64,000 nt of DNA from Pseudoalteromonas amylolytica (GTDB lineage: Bacteria > Pseudomonadota > Gammaproteobacteria > Enterobacterales > Alteromonadaceae), in assembly GCF_001854605.1 (NCBI RefSeq), contig NZ_MKJU01000028.1, forward strand, positions 311,727 through 375,726. Direction: 5' to 3'. A program made the position numbers and the translations under genes. The number at the start of each line of letters is the position of its first letter. Position 1 is the stretch's first letter. Below are positions 1 through 8,875 of the stretch, piece by piece. A model generated the notes under the pieces. That model saw only the letters and a program-made list of their open reading frames with translations, had not been told where the DNA came from and did not search any database.

Positions 1-333
1 CATGCTGAAAGTCGCCGTTTGTACGGACAAGAAAAGCATCATAGCCCTTCTCGCTTCTTACGAGAACTTCCAGAGGAGTGTATCGAAGAGATCCGTATCA
101 AAACCCAAGTATCTCGCCCAGTAAACAGCGGTCGTTTCAGTGCATCCGTTACTCATGCTGCGTTTGAAGACAGTGGCTATAATTTAGGGCAACGTGTATT
201 ACATGCAAAGTTTGGGGCGGGCACGGTACTTAATTATGAGGGCAGCGGCGCACAATCTCGTATTCAGGTAAACTTTGATGATGTGGGAAGCAAATGGTTG
301 GTCACCGCCTATGCCCGTTTACAAAGCCTCTGA
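1..333 (+). CDS. uvrD: DNA helicase II UvrD, C-terminal fragment (5' end outside window)
   Basis: Only the last 110 codons lie in the window; the reading frame is open from base 1. The visible part matches the C-terminal tail of UvrD, the SF1A 3'-5' helicase of nucleotide-excision and mismatch repair. It shows the late conserved HAESRRLYG segment, a linker, and the terminal Tudor-like beta-barrel (LGQRVLHAKFGAGTVL, then IQVNFDDVGSKWLVTAYARL) found at the end of UvrD/PcrA proteins. The ATPase motifs are outside the window. The stop codon lies inside the start of the next gene (tmcA), so the two are probably translated from one message. Confidence 0.9.
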   Translation, partial: HAESRRLYGQEKHHSPSRFLRELPEECIEEIRIKTQVSRPVNSGRFSASVTHAAFEDSGYNLGQRVLHAKFGAGTVLNYEGSGAQSRIQVNFDDVGSKWLVTAYARLQSL

Positions 334-2383
334 ATTAAAGCCGTTATTTTCCGAGCTGGAAAACAATCAGCACCGTCAGCTATTTTTGATCTGCGGTGCG
401 CACGATTGGGCTGTTGAGCAACTTGGTCGGTTATTCCAGTTATCTGAAGATAGCTTGGTGCTATCTAAACACCAAGGGCTTAGTAACGCTTGCTGGCCTG
501 AGCACCTCCATCAAATCTTAGGACAAGAGTTTGAATTAGCCGTCTACGATGGCTATGCGGGCATTAACCCCAATAAATTGGCAGCGCTTAGCGGCACGGT
601 TAAAGCTGGCGGGCTCATGGTATTACTGCTACCTGAATTGGCAGAACTCGCTAATTGGGTGGATCCTAGCGCCGCTACTTGGTGCTCTTTTGGCTATACC
701 GTCACCGATAGTCCTTTTCTAAAACGCTGGCAAAATAGTCTAACCCATGCGGATATATCCTACTGGTCACAAGTTAATGGCCTGCATCTGTCACTAAATG
801 GTCTAATTCGCCACTCACCAGCTACCTATACTCAGCAACAAGAGGTTGTTTCATCTATCCGGCTTAGCTTAGTAAGCAGCGCGCCCATGCCCGTACTACT
901 AAGCGCTGATCGAGGTCGTGGAAAGTCCGCAGCACTAGGCTTATTGGCAGCCAGTATGGCGCATAAGCAATTCATCATCTGTGCATTACAATATCGCGCG
1001 GTTAAAAATAGCTTTAAGCATTTAGCACAAGCATTAGGGCTAACTTATCAAGGACACGAAAAACAATTAGCCAATCTAAAATTTGTGCCACCAGATCAGT
1101 TACTTTCGCAAGATTTAGAGGGACAAGTGTTGTTGATTGATGAAGCGGCGTCAATCCCAGTACCAATATTGATAGCTTTGTCTCGCAAAACCAGTCAGTG
1201 CGTGTTTTCAAGCACCATTATTGGCTATGAAGGCAATGGACGTGGTTACACTTTGAGATTTCAAAACTACCTCAAGCAACAGTACCCTAATCATGTTTCA
1301 CTTATCCTACAACACCCTATTCGCTATCAAGACAACGATCCGTTAGAGCGAGTTATCAATCAACTCTTCGCCCTTGATTGTCGGTACCCTATAGTGGAGC
1401 ACATTGATCAACCCAGTTTTTGTCAGCTTGATAGAACCACCCTCGCTGATGATGAAGCTTTGCTACAACAAGCCTTTGCACTATTGGTATTGGCTCACTA
1501 CCAAACAACGGTAAACGACCTGCGCCAGCTTCTAGATAGCCCATCTAATGTTATTTTTGCCATACGCAATCAAAAACAGTTGCTAGGTTTGTGTTTAGTC
1601 AATCTAGAAGGACAGCTCCCAGATGAATTACACTGTGATATAGCCGCTGGTGTACGTCGTCCTCAAGGCCACCTGTTACCGCAACAACTGTTTTCAGCTC
1701 AAGGGGATAACCATTTTCTTAAAGCAAAGTTTGCTCGTGTCGTACGCATCGTCATCACCCCTGAACTCCATCAAAAAGGACTTGGTAGTGACCTGCTGAA
1801 CTATGCTGAATCACAACTTAGCACTCGGGTTGATTACTTTGGTAGCAGCTTTGGTGCCACTGCACAATTGCTCAACTTTTGGCAGAAAAACAGCTATCAA
1901 TTAGTTAGATTGGGGTTTAAACAGGATAAGGCGAGCGGTGAATATGCAGCCATGGTTGTGAAAAGTTGCCAAAGTAACCACACCCACATTAATGACCTGA
2001 GCGCCCATTTTAGAACCAACTTTAGCTATCAATTACTCAATCATTATCAACGTTTACCTTGGCAACTGGTCAAGCAGATCCTCACAGCCATGCCCAATCA
2101 GCCAGTCCCTCCCCCCTTGCAGGCCCAACTCAAATTCTTGGCTACTAGAGGGCAAATGCTTGAGCAAGATAGCGCAACAATTTGGCATATACTGCTACTA
2201 TCTCCCAAGTTATTACTACATATATCAGATATTTCACAACAATTAGGTATTAGACTACTATTACAAAACAAGACTAAAGCGTGGCTCGCAAGCGATTTAA
2301 ATTTAACCTCGAGAAAGCAATTTGATCAAGCTCTCAACACTCTGGTGCATGAACTATATGGACAGCTCACTAAGCTACATTAA
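311..2383 (+). CDS. tmcA: tRNA(Met) cytidine acetyltransferase TmcA
   Basis: About 690 residues, close to the usual 670. TmcA makes N4-acetylcytidine at the wobble base of elongator tRNA(Met) using acetyl-CoA and ATP. In order: an N-terminal DUF1726-like domain, a RecA-like helicase/ATPase module with Walker A ADRGRGKSAALG and Walker B LLIDEAASIP, a GNAT acetyltransferase domain (RIVITPELHQKGLGSDLLNYAE) and a C-terminal tRNA-binding region. The frame is open back to 275, but ATG 311 (MPVYKASELK) aligns best with the N-terminus of the E. coli protein. This start overlaps the 3' end of uvrD by 23 bases. The 3' end overlaps the next gene. Confidence 0.9.
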   Translation: MPVYKASELKPLFSELENNQHRQLFLICGAHDWAVEQLGRLFQLSEDSLVLSKHQGLSNACWPEHLHQILGQEFELAVYDGYAGINPNKLAALSGTVKAGGLMVLLLPELAELANWVDPSAATWCSFGYTVTDSPFLKRWQNSLTHADISYWSQVNGLHLSLNGLIRHSPATYTQQQEVVSSIRLSLVSSAPMPVLLSADRGRGKSAALGLLAASMAHKQFIICALQYRAVKNSFKHLAQALGLTYQGHEKQLANLKFVPPDQLLSQDLEGQVLLIDEAASIPVPILIALSRKTSQCVFSSTIIGYEGNGRGYTLRFQNYLKQQYPNHVSLILQHPIRYQDNDPLERVINQLFALDCRYPIVEHIDQPSFCQLDRTTLADDEALLQQAFALLVLAHYQTTVNDLRQLLDSPSNVIFAIRNQKQLLGLCLVNLEGQLPDELHCDIAAGVRRPQGHLLPQQLFSAQGDNHFLKAKFARVVRIVITPELHQKGLGSDLLNYAESQLSTRVDYFGSSFGATAQLLNFWQKNSYQLVRLGFKQDKASGEYAAMVVKSCQSNHTHINDLSAHFRTNFSYQLLNHYQRLPWQLVKQILTAMPNQPVPPPLQAQLKFLATRGQMLEQDSATIWHILLLSPKLLLHISDISQQLGIRLLLQNKTKAWLASDLNLTSRKQFDQALNTLVHELYGQLTKLH

Positions 2384-3464
2384 GGCTCTATTTGCCCTGC
2401 TACTACTGGGGGTTAGCGGAGCGAGTATGTCTGAACAAAACACCATTAAGCTTGGCATGTCCATCGCGCTTACGGGGCCTGCTCAAGGCATTGGCAAACA
2501 ACTGTATGATGGTGCTTTACTCCATTTTAATGCCATCAACAATGAAGGTGGAATTGCGGGCAGACGTATCGAGTTGATAGTCATGGATGATGGCTATGAG
2601 CCAAATAGAACCGTCCACAACACACGGCAATTTATCTATACCCATAATGTCGATGTGCTGTTTGGTTTTATGGGTACCCCCACAACCGCTGCAATTCGTC
2701 CACTTTTGGAACACAGTAAAGTTCCCTTGCTCATGCCATTTACAGGTGCGGACTTTTTACACCAAGAACCTAAATTCCATGTCTTTAATCTAAGAGCCAG
2801 TTATCGTGATGAAGCCAATGAGCACATCAAATTTCTAATAGCCGAAAAAGAGCATCAAAATATCGCTTTGCTCATCCAAGCTGATGAGTTTGGGATCACC
2901 GTTGAAAAAAGCCTAACACAGGCACTGGCAAGGCAAGGCCTCAAACCCACCGTTATCTCACGCTTCAAGCGTAACAGCAATGATGTAGAAAAGGCCCATG
3001 AACAGATAAAAGAGACCAGTGCCACCGCGGTCATTATGATTGGCACGTACGAGCCCCTTGCCACCTTCATCAGGTTAGCCAATAATGCCAAGCTAGGCCT
3101 TGAGTTCACCAGTGTCTCGTTTGTTTCCAGTAAAGAGTTGTTCGCGAGGCTAGAGCCTGGTCAAGCCGTTATGGTCACTGAAGTGGTGCCAGACCCAAAT
3201 ACTTGCCAGGCAAAATTATGTAAACAGTTTCGCCGACGTGTAAAAGCGCACTCTGAGTTGAAGATCGACCATATCCTGTTTGAGGGCTACCTGAATGCGG
3301 TAGTTTTTAGTCGTGCTGCCAAACAATGCAAAGCCGACTACTCTCAGCAATGTTTACTCAACAACCTACCTAATGTGTTAGAGCATGATAGTGATTTGAA
3401 AACACTTTTTGGACTAACAACTCAACAAAAGAAATTACCTGTGTATCGCTCATATTCACCATAA
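2349..3464 (+). CDS. periplasmic Leu/Ile/Val-type substrate-binding protein (orphan)
   Basis: Type I periplasmic-binding-protein fold of about 370 residues. A hydrophobic signal segment (YIKALFALLLLGVSGAS) is followed by the family opening IKLGMSIALTGPAQGIG and the typical GGIAGRRIELIVMDDGYEP and GFMGTPTTAAIRPLLE segments. The family normally delivers amino acids or amides to an ABC importer, or ligands to a membrane sensor. No permease or ATPase gene is adjacent. It starts inside tmcA (ATG 2349, or ATG 2358) and is followed 43 bases later by a chemotaxis-type protein, so a sensory role is possible. The ligand cannot be read from the sequence. Confidence 0.75.
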   Translation: MNYMDSSLSYIKALFALLLLGVSGASMSEQNTIKLGMSIALTGPAQGIGKQLYDGALLHFNAINNEGGIAGRRIELIVMDDGYEPNRTVHNTRQFIYTHNVDVLFGFMGTPTTAAIRPLLEHSKVPLLMPFTGADFLHQEPKFHVFNLRASYRDEANEHIKFLIAEKEHQNIALLIQADEFGITVEKSLTQALARQGLKPTVISRFKRNSNDVEKAHEQIKETSATAVIMIGTYEPLATFIRLANNAKLGLEFTSVSFVSSKELFARLEPGQAVMVTEVVPDPNTCQAKLCKQFRRRVKAHSELKIDHILFEGYLNAVVFSRAAKQCKADYSQQCLLNNLPNVLEHDSDLKTLFGLTTQQKKLPVYRSYSP

Positions 3465-3507
3465 TGTTCTATCCTTAAACAAAACCAATGCGCAAGTTGA
3501 GGAAAAT

Positions 3508-4356
3508 ATGGATTTAATCAATTTCCGAGTCGGACAAAAAACTATTTCACTGAAGATTCTGGATATTCTGCTCACGGAACGCTACGAAGGAGACTTAACC
3601 ACTCTGCCCAATGAAAACCCCAGCTTTCTTGGAGTAAAGGACTACATGGGTACACCCACTCCCATTTTCGACTTGGGCATTATTCTCAATAAACAGTCAT
3701 CTTATGATATTAACAACGCGCTTGTTGAATTACTAAAAAACAGAGAAGAAGAACACAGACAGTGGTTACAAGCACTCGAGCGAAGCGTTATTAAAGGCCA
3801 AGACTTCGACAAACCACGAGACCCCAAACAATGTGCTTTCGGCCAATGGTTTTATAGCTTTAAAACAGAAAATGAGGACTTAAAAGCCATTTTAAGTCGC
3901 TTTGAAGAGCCACACAATCGACTACACTCGCTGGCTGATAAACTGCTGACGTTATGTGACCAAGATAAAAAGCAGCAAGCTGTTACAATGCTGGAAAGAG
4001 AGCGCGCAACCACTTTCATCAAGTTAATGCGCCTATTTGAATCCGCACGCGAGCAAATTAGCCTAGATCACAAGCCCATTATCGTATTTACCACGCAAGA
4101 TGGTCATAAGCCACATATCGGATTATTGGTTGACCAAGTGGAAGACAACATTCATTGTGAAGAAGATGAAATAAAATCCTTGAGTGAAATTACCAATATC
4201 GGCTTTGAAATCGACCCACAAACCAAAAAGATGATGCAAGGGCTCATTAAGCGTGGCAACACACACAGCGTACTGATAGATCCCAGTTCGATTTTCCGCC
4301 CCGAGCACCTGCAAGGGTATGAGCCCGAAGAAACAGAAAGCTACGGACTCTTTTAA
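3508..4356 (+). CDS. CheW-like protein with inserted CZB (chemoreceptor zinc-binding) domain
   Basis: 282 residues. Residues 1-65 look like the first half of a CheW domain (FRVGQKTISLKILDILLTER, GTPTPIFDLG) and residues about 188-270 like the second half (IIVFTTQDG, IGLLVDQVEDNIHCEEDEIK). Between them sits a helical segment with the CZB pattern: His83, Cys109 in CAFGQWFY, and His136/His140 in EEPHNRLH, which are the usual Cys-His3 zinc ligands. CheW domains bind CheA and receptors; CZB domains bind zinc and sense zinc or hypochlorous acid. The split-CheW layout is read directly from the sequence and the role is inferred. GAGGAAAAT precedes ATG 3508. A terminator follows. Confidence 0.75.
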   Translation: MDLINFRVGQKTISLKILDILLTERYEGDLTTLPNENPSFLGVKDYMGTPTPIFDLGIILNKQSSYDINNALVELLKNREEEHRQWLQALERSVIKGQDFDKPRDPKQCAFGQWFYSFKTENEDLKAILSRFEEPHNRLHSLADKLLTLCDQDKKQQAVTMLERERATTFIKLMRLFESAREQISLDHKPIIVFTTQDGHKPHIGLLVDQVEDNIHCEEDEIKSLSEITNIGFEIDPQTKKMMQGLIKRGNTHSVLIDPSSIFRPEHLQGYEPEETESYGLF

Positions 4357-4365
4357 CAAAGACAT

Positions 4366-4396
4366 AAAAAAACGCCGCTATGTAGCGGCGTTTTTT
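4366..4396. terminator. bidirectional rho-independent terminator
   Basis: Perfect 8-bp GC-rich stem (CGCCGCTA / TAGCGGCG) with a two-base loop. It is flanked by seven A on the left and six T on the right, so it serves both the CheW-CZB gene (+) and typA (-), which converge here. Confidence 0.93.
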
Positions 4397-4411
4397 ATTC
4401 AACAATCGAAA

Positions 4412-6235
4412 TTAATCTTTTGCTTGACGGCTAGCGCGCTTACGCTCGCTTTCCGTTAGTAACTTCTTACGAATACGAATATTCTCAGGCGTTACTTCAA
4501 CTAGCTCATCATCATCAATGAACTCAAGTGCTTGCTCAAGTGACATCTTGATAGGTGGCACAAGTGTCTGCGCTTCATCAGTACCTGATGCACGCACGTT
4601 CGTTAGCTGCTTGCCTTTAAGTGCATTAACAGTTAGGTCGTTATCACGGCTATGAATACCGATGATCATCCCTTCGTAAACTTCAACACCGTGACCGATG
4701 AACAATTTGCCACGTTCTTGTAGGTTAAATAGTGCGTTAGTTAGAGCCTTACCAGTCGCGTTGGCAATTAATACACCGTTCTTACGTTTACCGATTGAAC
4801 CACCTTTGTGCGGACCGTAATGATCAAACGTGTGGTACATGAGGCCTGAACCTGATGTCAAGGTCATGAAATCAGTTTGGAAACCGATCAAGCCACGGCT
4901 TGGCATGACAAAGTCTAAACGTACACGACCCTTACCATCTGGCGCCATGTCTGTCATCTCAGCCTTACGCAGACCAAGTTGCTCCATGATAGAACCTTGG
5001 TGCTCTTCTTGAACGTCAACCGTTACCGTTTCAAACGGTTCTTCTAACTGACCATCTACTTCACGTAGGATTACTTCAGGACGTGATACCGCTAACTCGT
5101 AGCCTTCACGACGCATGTTTTCAATCAAAATACCTAAGTGTAATTCACCACGACCAGAAACACGGAAGCTATCAGGGTTATCAGTCTCTTCAACACGTAA
5201 TGCAACGTTATGTACTAGCTCGTTTTGTAGACGTTCAAGGATGTTACGAGAAGTCACGAATTTACCTTCTTGACCCGCAAACGGTGAAGTATTAACAGAG
5301 AAAGTCATGGTTACTGTTGGTTCATCAACAGACAGCGCCGGTAGGGCTTCAACCGCGTTCACATCACATACTGTGTCAGAGATCTTCAGCTCACCTAAGC
5401 CTGTGATGGCAATAATGTCACCAGCTTGTGCTTCTTGTGCTTCATGGCGGTCAAGACCTAAGTAAGTTAGTACCTGGCCAACTTTACCATTACGCTTGCT
5501 GCCGTCTGCACCCACAATAGTCACTTGCTGATTTACTTTAACCGTACCACGCTTGATACGACCTACACCGATTACACCAATATATGAGTTGTAATCTAAT
5601 TGAGAGATCTGCATCTGGAAGCCACCAGCAGGGTCTGCATCTGGTGCAGCAACCTGCTCTACGATTGCTTCAAACATCGGTTGCATGTTGTCAGACGGAG
5701 TATCTAAATCAAGTGTTGCCCAGCCATTGATTGCTGATGCATAAATAACTTGGAAATCTAGCTGTTCATCTGTTGCACCTAGGTTGTCAAACAGGTCGAA
5801 AACCTGATCCATTACCCAATCAGGACGTGCGCCTGGCTTGTCGATTTTGTTGATAACAACGATAGGCTTTAGTCCCAACGCGAATGCTTTTTGCGTTACG
5901 AAACGCGTTTGTGGCATTGGGCCTTCTTGTGCATCAACCAGTAGTAATACTGAGTCAACCATTGACAGAACGCGCTCTACTTCACCACCGAAGTCGGCGT
6001 GTCCTGGAGTGTCAACGATATTAATGTGGTAGTCATTCCACTCAATCGCTGTATTTTTAGCTAGGATAGTGATACCGCGCTCTTTCTCGATATCGTTTGA
6101 ATCCATTACACGTTCTTCGTTACCGCCGCGTGTTTCTAGTGTACCAGATTGCTCTAGTAGCTTATCAACTAGGGTGGTTTTACCGTGGTCTACGTGGGCG
6201 ATAATCGCGATATTACGTAATTTTTCAATACTCAT
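4412..6235 (-). CDS. typA: ribosome-associated translational GTPase TypA/BipA
   Basis: 607 residues, the same length as E. coli BipA. This EF-G-like GTPase binds the ribosome under stress and low temperature and helps 50S assembly. The N-terminal G domain shows G1 [11 protein letters not shown]2 ERGITI, G3 [12 protein letters not shown] and G4 NKIDK. These are followed by the beta-barrel domain, EF-G-like domains III and V, and the TypA-specific C-terminal domain ([12 protein letters not shown], and a basic end [12 protein letters not shown]). It is divergent from glnA across 540 bases, the common arrangement in gammaproteobacteria. Confidence 0.96.
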   Translation of the reverse strand: MSIEKLRNIAIIAHVDHGKTTLVDKLLEQSGTLETRGGNEERVMDSNDIEKERGITILAKNTAIEWNDYHINIVDTPGHADFGGEVERVLSMVDSVLLLVDAQEGPMPQTRFVTQKAFALGLKPIVVINKIDKPGARPDWVMDQVFDLFDNLGATDEQLDFQVIYASAINGWATLDLDTPSDNMQPMFEAIVEQVAAPDADPAGGFQMQISQLDYNSYIGVIGVGRIKRGTVKVNQQVTIVGADGSKRNGKVGQVLTYLGLDRHEAQEAQAGDIIAITGLGELKISDTVCDVNAVEALPALSVDEPTVTMTFSVNTSPFAGQEGKFVTSRNILERLQNELVHNVALRVEETDNPDSFRVSGRGELHLGILIENMRREGYELAVSRPEVILREVDGQLEEPFETVTVDVQEEHQGSIMEQLGLRKAEMTDMAPDGKGRVRLDFVMPSRGLIGFQTDFMTLTSGSGLMYHTFDHYGPHKGGSIGKRKNGVLIANATGKALTNALFNLQERGKLFIGHGVEVYEGMIIGIHSRDNDLTVNALKGKQLTNVRASGTDEAQTLVPPIKMSLEQALEFIDDDELVEVTPENIRIRKKLLTESERKRASRQAKD

Positions 6236-6276
6236 GTCTATAACTCAGATAATTACTCGAAAGAGTGGGTTAATCC

Positions 6277-6294
6277 TGTGCACCAAATTGCACA
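6277..6294. promoter_or_regulatory. inverted repeat TGTGCA-N6-TGCACA upstream of typA
   Basis: A perfect 6-bp inverted repeat about 40 bases upstream of the typA start. It contains the NtrC-like half site TGCACC, but the half-site geometry differs from a standard NtrC site, so the binding protein is unknown. Confidence 0.35.
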
Positions 6295-6596
6295 AAACAG
6301 TCCATAAAAGTAGACCGCCAGGATTTAAAGTGGCGTATTATCCCCTAATAACGCGGTAGATGAAAGTTTATGCAGCATTATTTTTTAATCACTAAGCATA
6401 AATTGTGTACTTTATGGCCGATATTCAGTTTAGCATAGCCTAAATTTAACGTAGCCGAAGCGTATAAATAGGCATTTCTGGTACTAATAAATAGCAACAA
6501 TAAAGCTCGAAGATGTAAAAGTGATGACAAGCGTAAACTCTCAACAAATGGGCAAGTGTAAGCTGGGAATATAGTCAAGTTGCACTATACTCACCA

Positions 6597-6657
6597 TGCA
6601 CCAACCCTGTGCATTTGTGGATCATTTTGGTGCATAACTACGATACACTCTGGTGCA
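6597..6657 (+). promoter_or_regulatory. NtrC enhancer cluster upstream of glnA
   Basis: TGCACC-N5-TGTGCA at 6597-6613 differs from the NtrC consensus TGCACC-N5-GGTGCA at one arm position. A second GGTGCA arm lies at 6629-6634 with a four-of-six partner at 6618-6623. A third GGTGCA lies at 6652-6657 with no good partner. The cluster sits 40-100 bases upstream of a sigma-54 promoter, as expected for NtrC enhancers of glnA. Confidence 0.75.
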
Positions 6658-6697
6658 TCAAAACAAGAAACACTTAATAATCATGAAGTTGAAAAAA

Positions 6698-6713
6698 TGG
6701 CACAAATTAAGCT
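6698..6713 (+). promoter_or_regulatory. sigma-54 promoter of glnA
   Basis: TGGCACAAATTAAGCT carries the invariant GG (6699-6700) and GC (6711-6712) separated by exactly ten bases, as the -24/-12 elements of RpoN promoters require. Transcription should start near 6724, leaving a leader of about 50 bases. Confidence 0.75.
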
Positions 6714-6776
6714 TACAAACAGCGCAATCGCATTAGAATGCAGCAAGCTTAAAAAACCCAACGAGTCGGAGGACAC

Positions 6777-8183
6777 ATGTCACAATCGGTTTTAGATTTT
6801 ATCAAAGAAAATGACGTTAAATTCGTAGATTTACGTTTTACTGATACAAAAGGTAAAGAGCAACACGTTTCTATCCCACATCACCAAGCCGATGAAGACT
6901 TCTTCGAAGATGGTAAAATGTTTGATGGTTCTTCAATCGCAGGTTGGAAAGGCATCAACGAATCTGACATGGTATTAATGCCAGATCCTGCATCAGCAAA
7001 GCTAGACCCGTTTGCAGAAGAAACAACACTTATCGTTCGCTGCGACGTAGTAGAACCAAACACACACCAAGGCTATGAGCGTGACCCTCGCTCTGTTGCT
7101 AAGCGTGCAGAAGAGTACATGCGTTCAACTGGTATTGCTGACACCGTATTGTTCGGTCCAGAACCAGAATTCTTCCTATTTGACGATGTTAAATATAAAA
7201 CAGATATGTCAGGTTCGATGTATAAAATCGACGCACAAGAAGCATCTTGGAACTCTGATAAAGACTACGAAGGCGGTAACACAGGTCACCGTCCGGGCGT
7301 AAAAGGTGGTTATTTCCCTGTTGCTCCTGTTGATTCATCACAAGACTGGCGTTCAGCTACATGTCTAGTACTTGAAGAGCTAGGTCACGTTGTAGAAGCA
7401 CACCACCATGAAGTAGCAACAGCAGGTCAAAATGAGATCGCAACACGCTTCAACACGATGGTAATTAAGGCTGACGAAATTCAGGAAATGAAGTACGTTA
7501 TCCATAACATGGCTCACCTATATGGCAAAACAGCAACCTTCATGCCTAAGCCAATCGTAGGTGATAACGGTTCTGGTATGCACTGTCACCAATCTCTTGC
7601 TAAAGATGGCAAAAACATCTTCGCTGGCGACAAGTACGGCGGTCTTTCTGAAGATGCTCTTTACTACATCGGTGGTATCATCAAACACGCTAAAGCAATC
7701 AACGCATTTGCAAACGCATCTACCAACTCTTATAAGCGTTTGGTACCAGGCTTCGAAGCACCAGTAATGCTTGCTTACTCAGCTCGTAACCGTTCTGCTT
7801 CAATCCGTATCCCAGTTGTACCGTCAGAAAAAGCTCGTCGTATCGAAGTACGTTTCCCTGACCCTACAGCTAACCCATACCTTGCGTTCTCAGCAATGCT
7901 TATGGCTGGCCTTGACGGCATTAAGAACAAGATCCACCCTGGCGACGCAATGGACAAAGACTTATACGATCTACCTGCTGAAGAAGCAGCAGAGATCCCA
8001 ACCGTTGCAGCTTCATTAGATGAAGCATTAGCAAGCCTTGATGCTGATCGTGAGTTCTTAACTCAAGGTGGCGTTTTCACTGACGACTTAATCGATGCTT
8101 ACATCTCACTTAAGTCAAAAGAAGTGGAAAAACTGAACATGACAACTCACCCAGTTGAGTTTGAAATGTACTACAGCGTTTAA
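6777..8183 (+). CDS. glnA: glutamine synthetase type I
   Basis: 468 residues, the usual length of the dodecameric GSI-beta enzyme, which makes glutamine from glutamate, ammonia and ATP in the cytoplasm. Visible marks are the Asp-50 region ([11 protein letters not shown]), the glutamate/metal site [10 protein letters not shown], the ATP-binding stretch [17 protein letters not shown], the NRSASIRIP loop and the adenylylation tyrosine in [11 protein letters not shown]. It is therefore expected to be controlled by GlnE/GlnB. A strong CGGAGGA ribosome site precedes ATG 6777. Transcription control is by the NtrC sites and sigma-54 promoter upstream. Confidence 0.98.
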   Translation: MSQSVLDFIKENDVKFVDLRFTDTKGKEQHVSIPHHQADEDFFEDGKMFDGSSIAGWKGINESDMVLMPDPASAKLDPFAEETTLIVRCDVVEPNTHQGYERDPRSVAKRAEEYMRSTGIADTVLFGPEPEFFLFDDVKYKTDMSGSMYKIDAQEASWNSDKDYEGGNTGHRPGVKGGYFPVAPVDSSQDWRSATCLVLEELGHVVEAHHHEVATAGQNEIATRFNTMVIKADEIQEMKYVIHNMAHLYGKTATFMPKPIVGDNGSGMHCHQSLAKDGKNIFAGDKYGGLSEDALYYIGGIIKHAKAINAFANASTNSYKRLVPGFEAPVMLAYSARNRSASIRIPVVPSEKARRIEVRFPDPTANPYLAFSAMLMAGLDGIKNKIHPGDAMDKDLYDLPAEEAAEIPTVAASLDEALASLDADREFLTQGGVFTDDLIDAYISLKSKEVEKLNMTTHPVEFEMYYSV

Positions 8184-8210
8184 TCGCGCAATTAAATCAT
8201 ATGTGTTCTC

Positions 8211-8234
8211 AAGCCCGCTTTAGCGGGCTTTTTT
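8211..8234 (+). terminator. rho-independent terminator after glnA
   Basis: AAGCCCGC / GCGGGCTT stem with a four-base loop followed by a run of T, 28 bases after the glnA stop. Confidence 0.93.
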
Positions 8235-8300
8235 AATGGTAAATCTATCTGTTTCATACTAGAGTATTACCAAGCGAGTCGAGAGTGTGAGGCCTGATTA

Positions 8301-8810
8301 ATGATACGAATTTTGTTGGTATTCAGTATGATACTGACGTTCTGCGCAACGGCTTCACAACCACAGGTTTACCGCTGGAAAGACGAAAATGGCAACTGGG
8401 TATTTTCTGATGTTCCCCGCGCAGGCTCAGAAAAAATCAGTTTAAATAAACCCCTTAGTATGCCAACGACCGACACCTCAATTCTTAAACCCAAAAAAGT
8501 GAACAAAGCGGTGCAATACGAGCTGAGAATTTCCTCCCCAGGGCATCAACAAACCATCAGAGAAAACACTGGCACCGTGTATGTAAGCGGACAAGTCAAA
8601 CCTGTTTTTAGCAAAGGCTTAACCGTACAACTATCACTCAACGGCCAATTGGTGAGTGACAAGCAAACCAACACCACTTTTGCGTTACACAATTTAGAGC
8701 GTGGCGAGCACCATTTGGTTATGTATCTGTTTGATGAGCACGGTACGAGAATTGCAACCAGCCCACAAAGTACATTTTATTTGCACAAAACCAGCCGTAT
8801 CAACCCATAG
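8301..8810 (+). CDS. DUF4124 domain-containing protein
   Basis: 169 residues with an N-terminal signal peptide (ILLVFSMILTFCATAS) followed at once by the DUF4124 hallmark QVYRWKDENGNWVFSDVP. The C-terminal half (from about residue 75) looks like an Ig-like beta-sandwich, with SSPGHQQTIRENTGTVYVSG and LERGEHHLVMYLFDEHG. It is predicted to be exported to the periplasm. The function of DUF4124 proteins is unknown. The gene sits between the glnA terminator and the NtrC site of ntrB, a position seen for such genes in related bacteria, but nothing in the protein itself points to nitrogen control. Confidence 0.85.
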   Translation: MIRILLVFSMILTFCATASQPQVYRWKDENGNWVFSDVPRAGSEKISLNKPLSMPTTDTSILKPKKVNKAVQYELRISSPGHQQTIRENTGTVYVSGQVKPVFSKGLTVQLSLNGQLVSDKQTNTTFALHNLERGEHHLVMYLFDEHGTRIATSPQSTFYLHKTSRINP

Positions 8811-8835
8811 CCCAATCAAATGGCGCATGTTATAG

Positions 8836-8852
8836 TGCACCAAATTGGTGCA
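8836..8852 (+). promoter_or_regulatory. consensus NtrC-binding site upstream of ntrB
   Basis: TGCACCAAATTGGTGCA matches the NtrC consensus at all twelve arm positions. It ends 23 bases before the ntrB start, consistent with the autorepression of ntrBC known from the E. coli glnL promoter. Confidence 0.88.
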
Positions 8853-8875
8853 AAAGACTCTACAGGTGACCCAAC

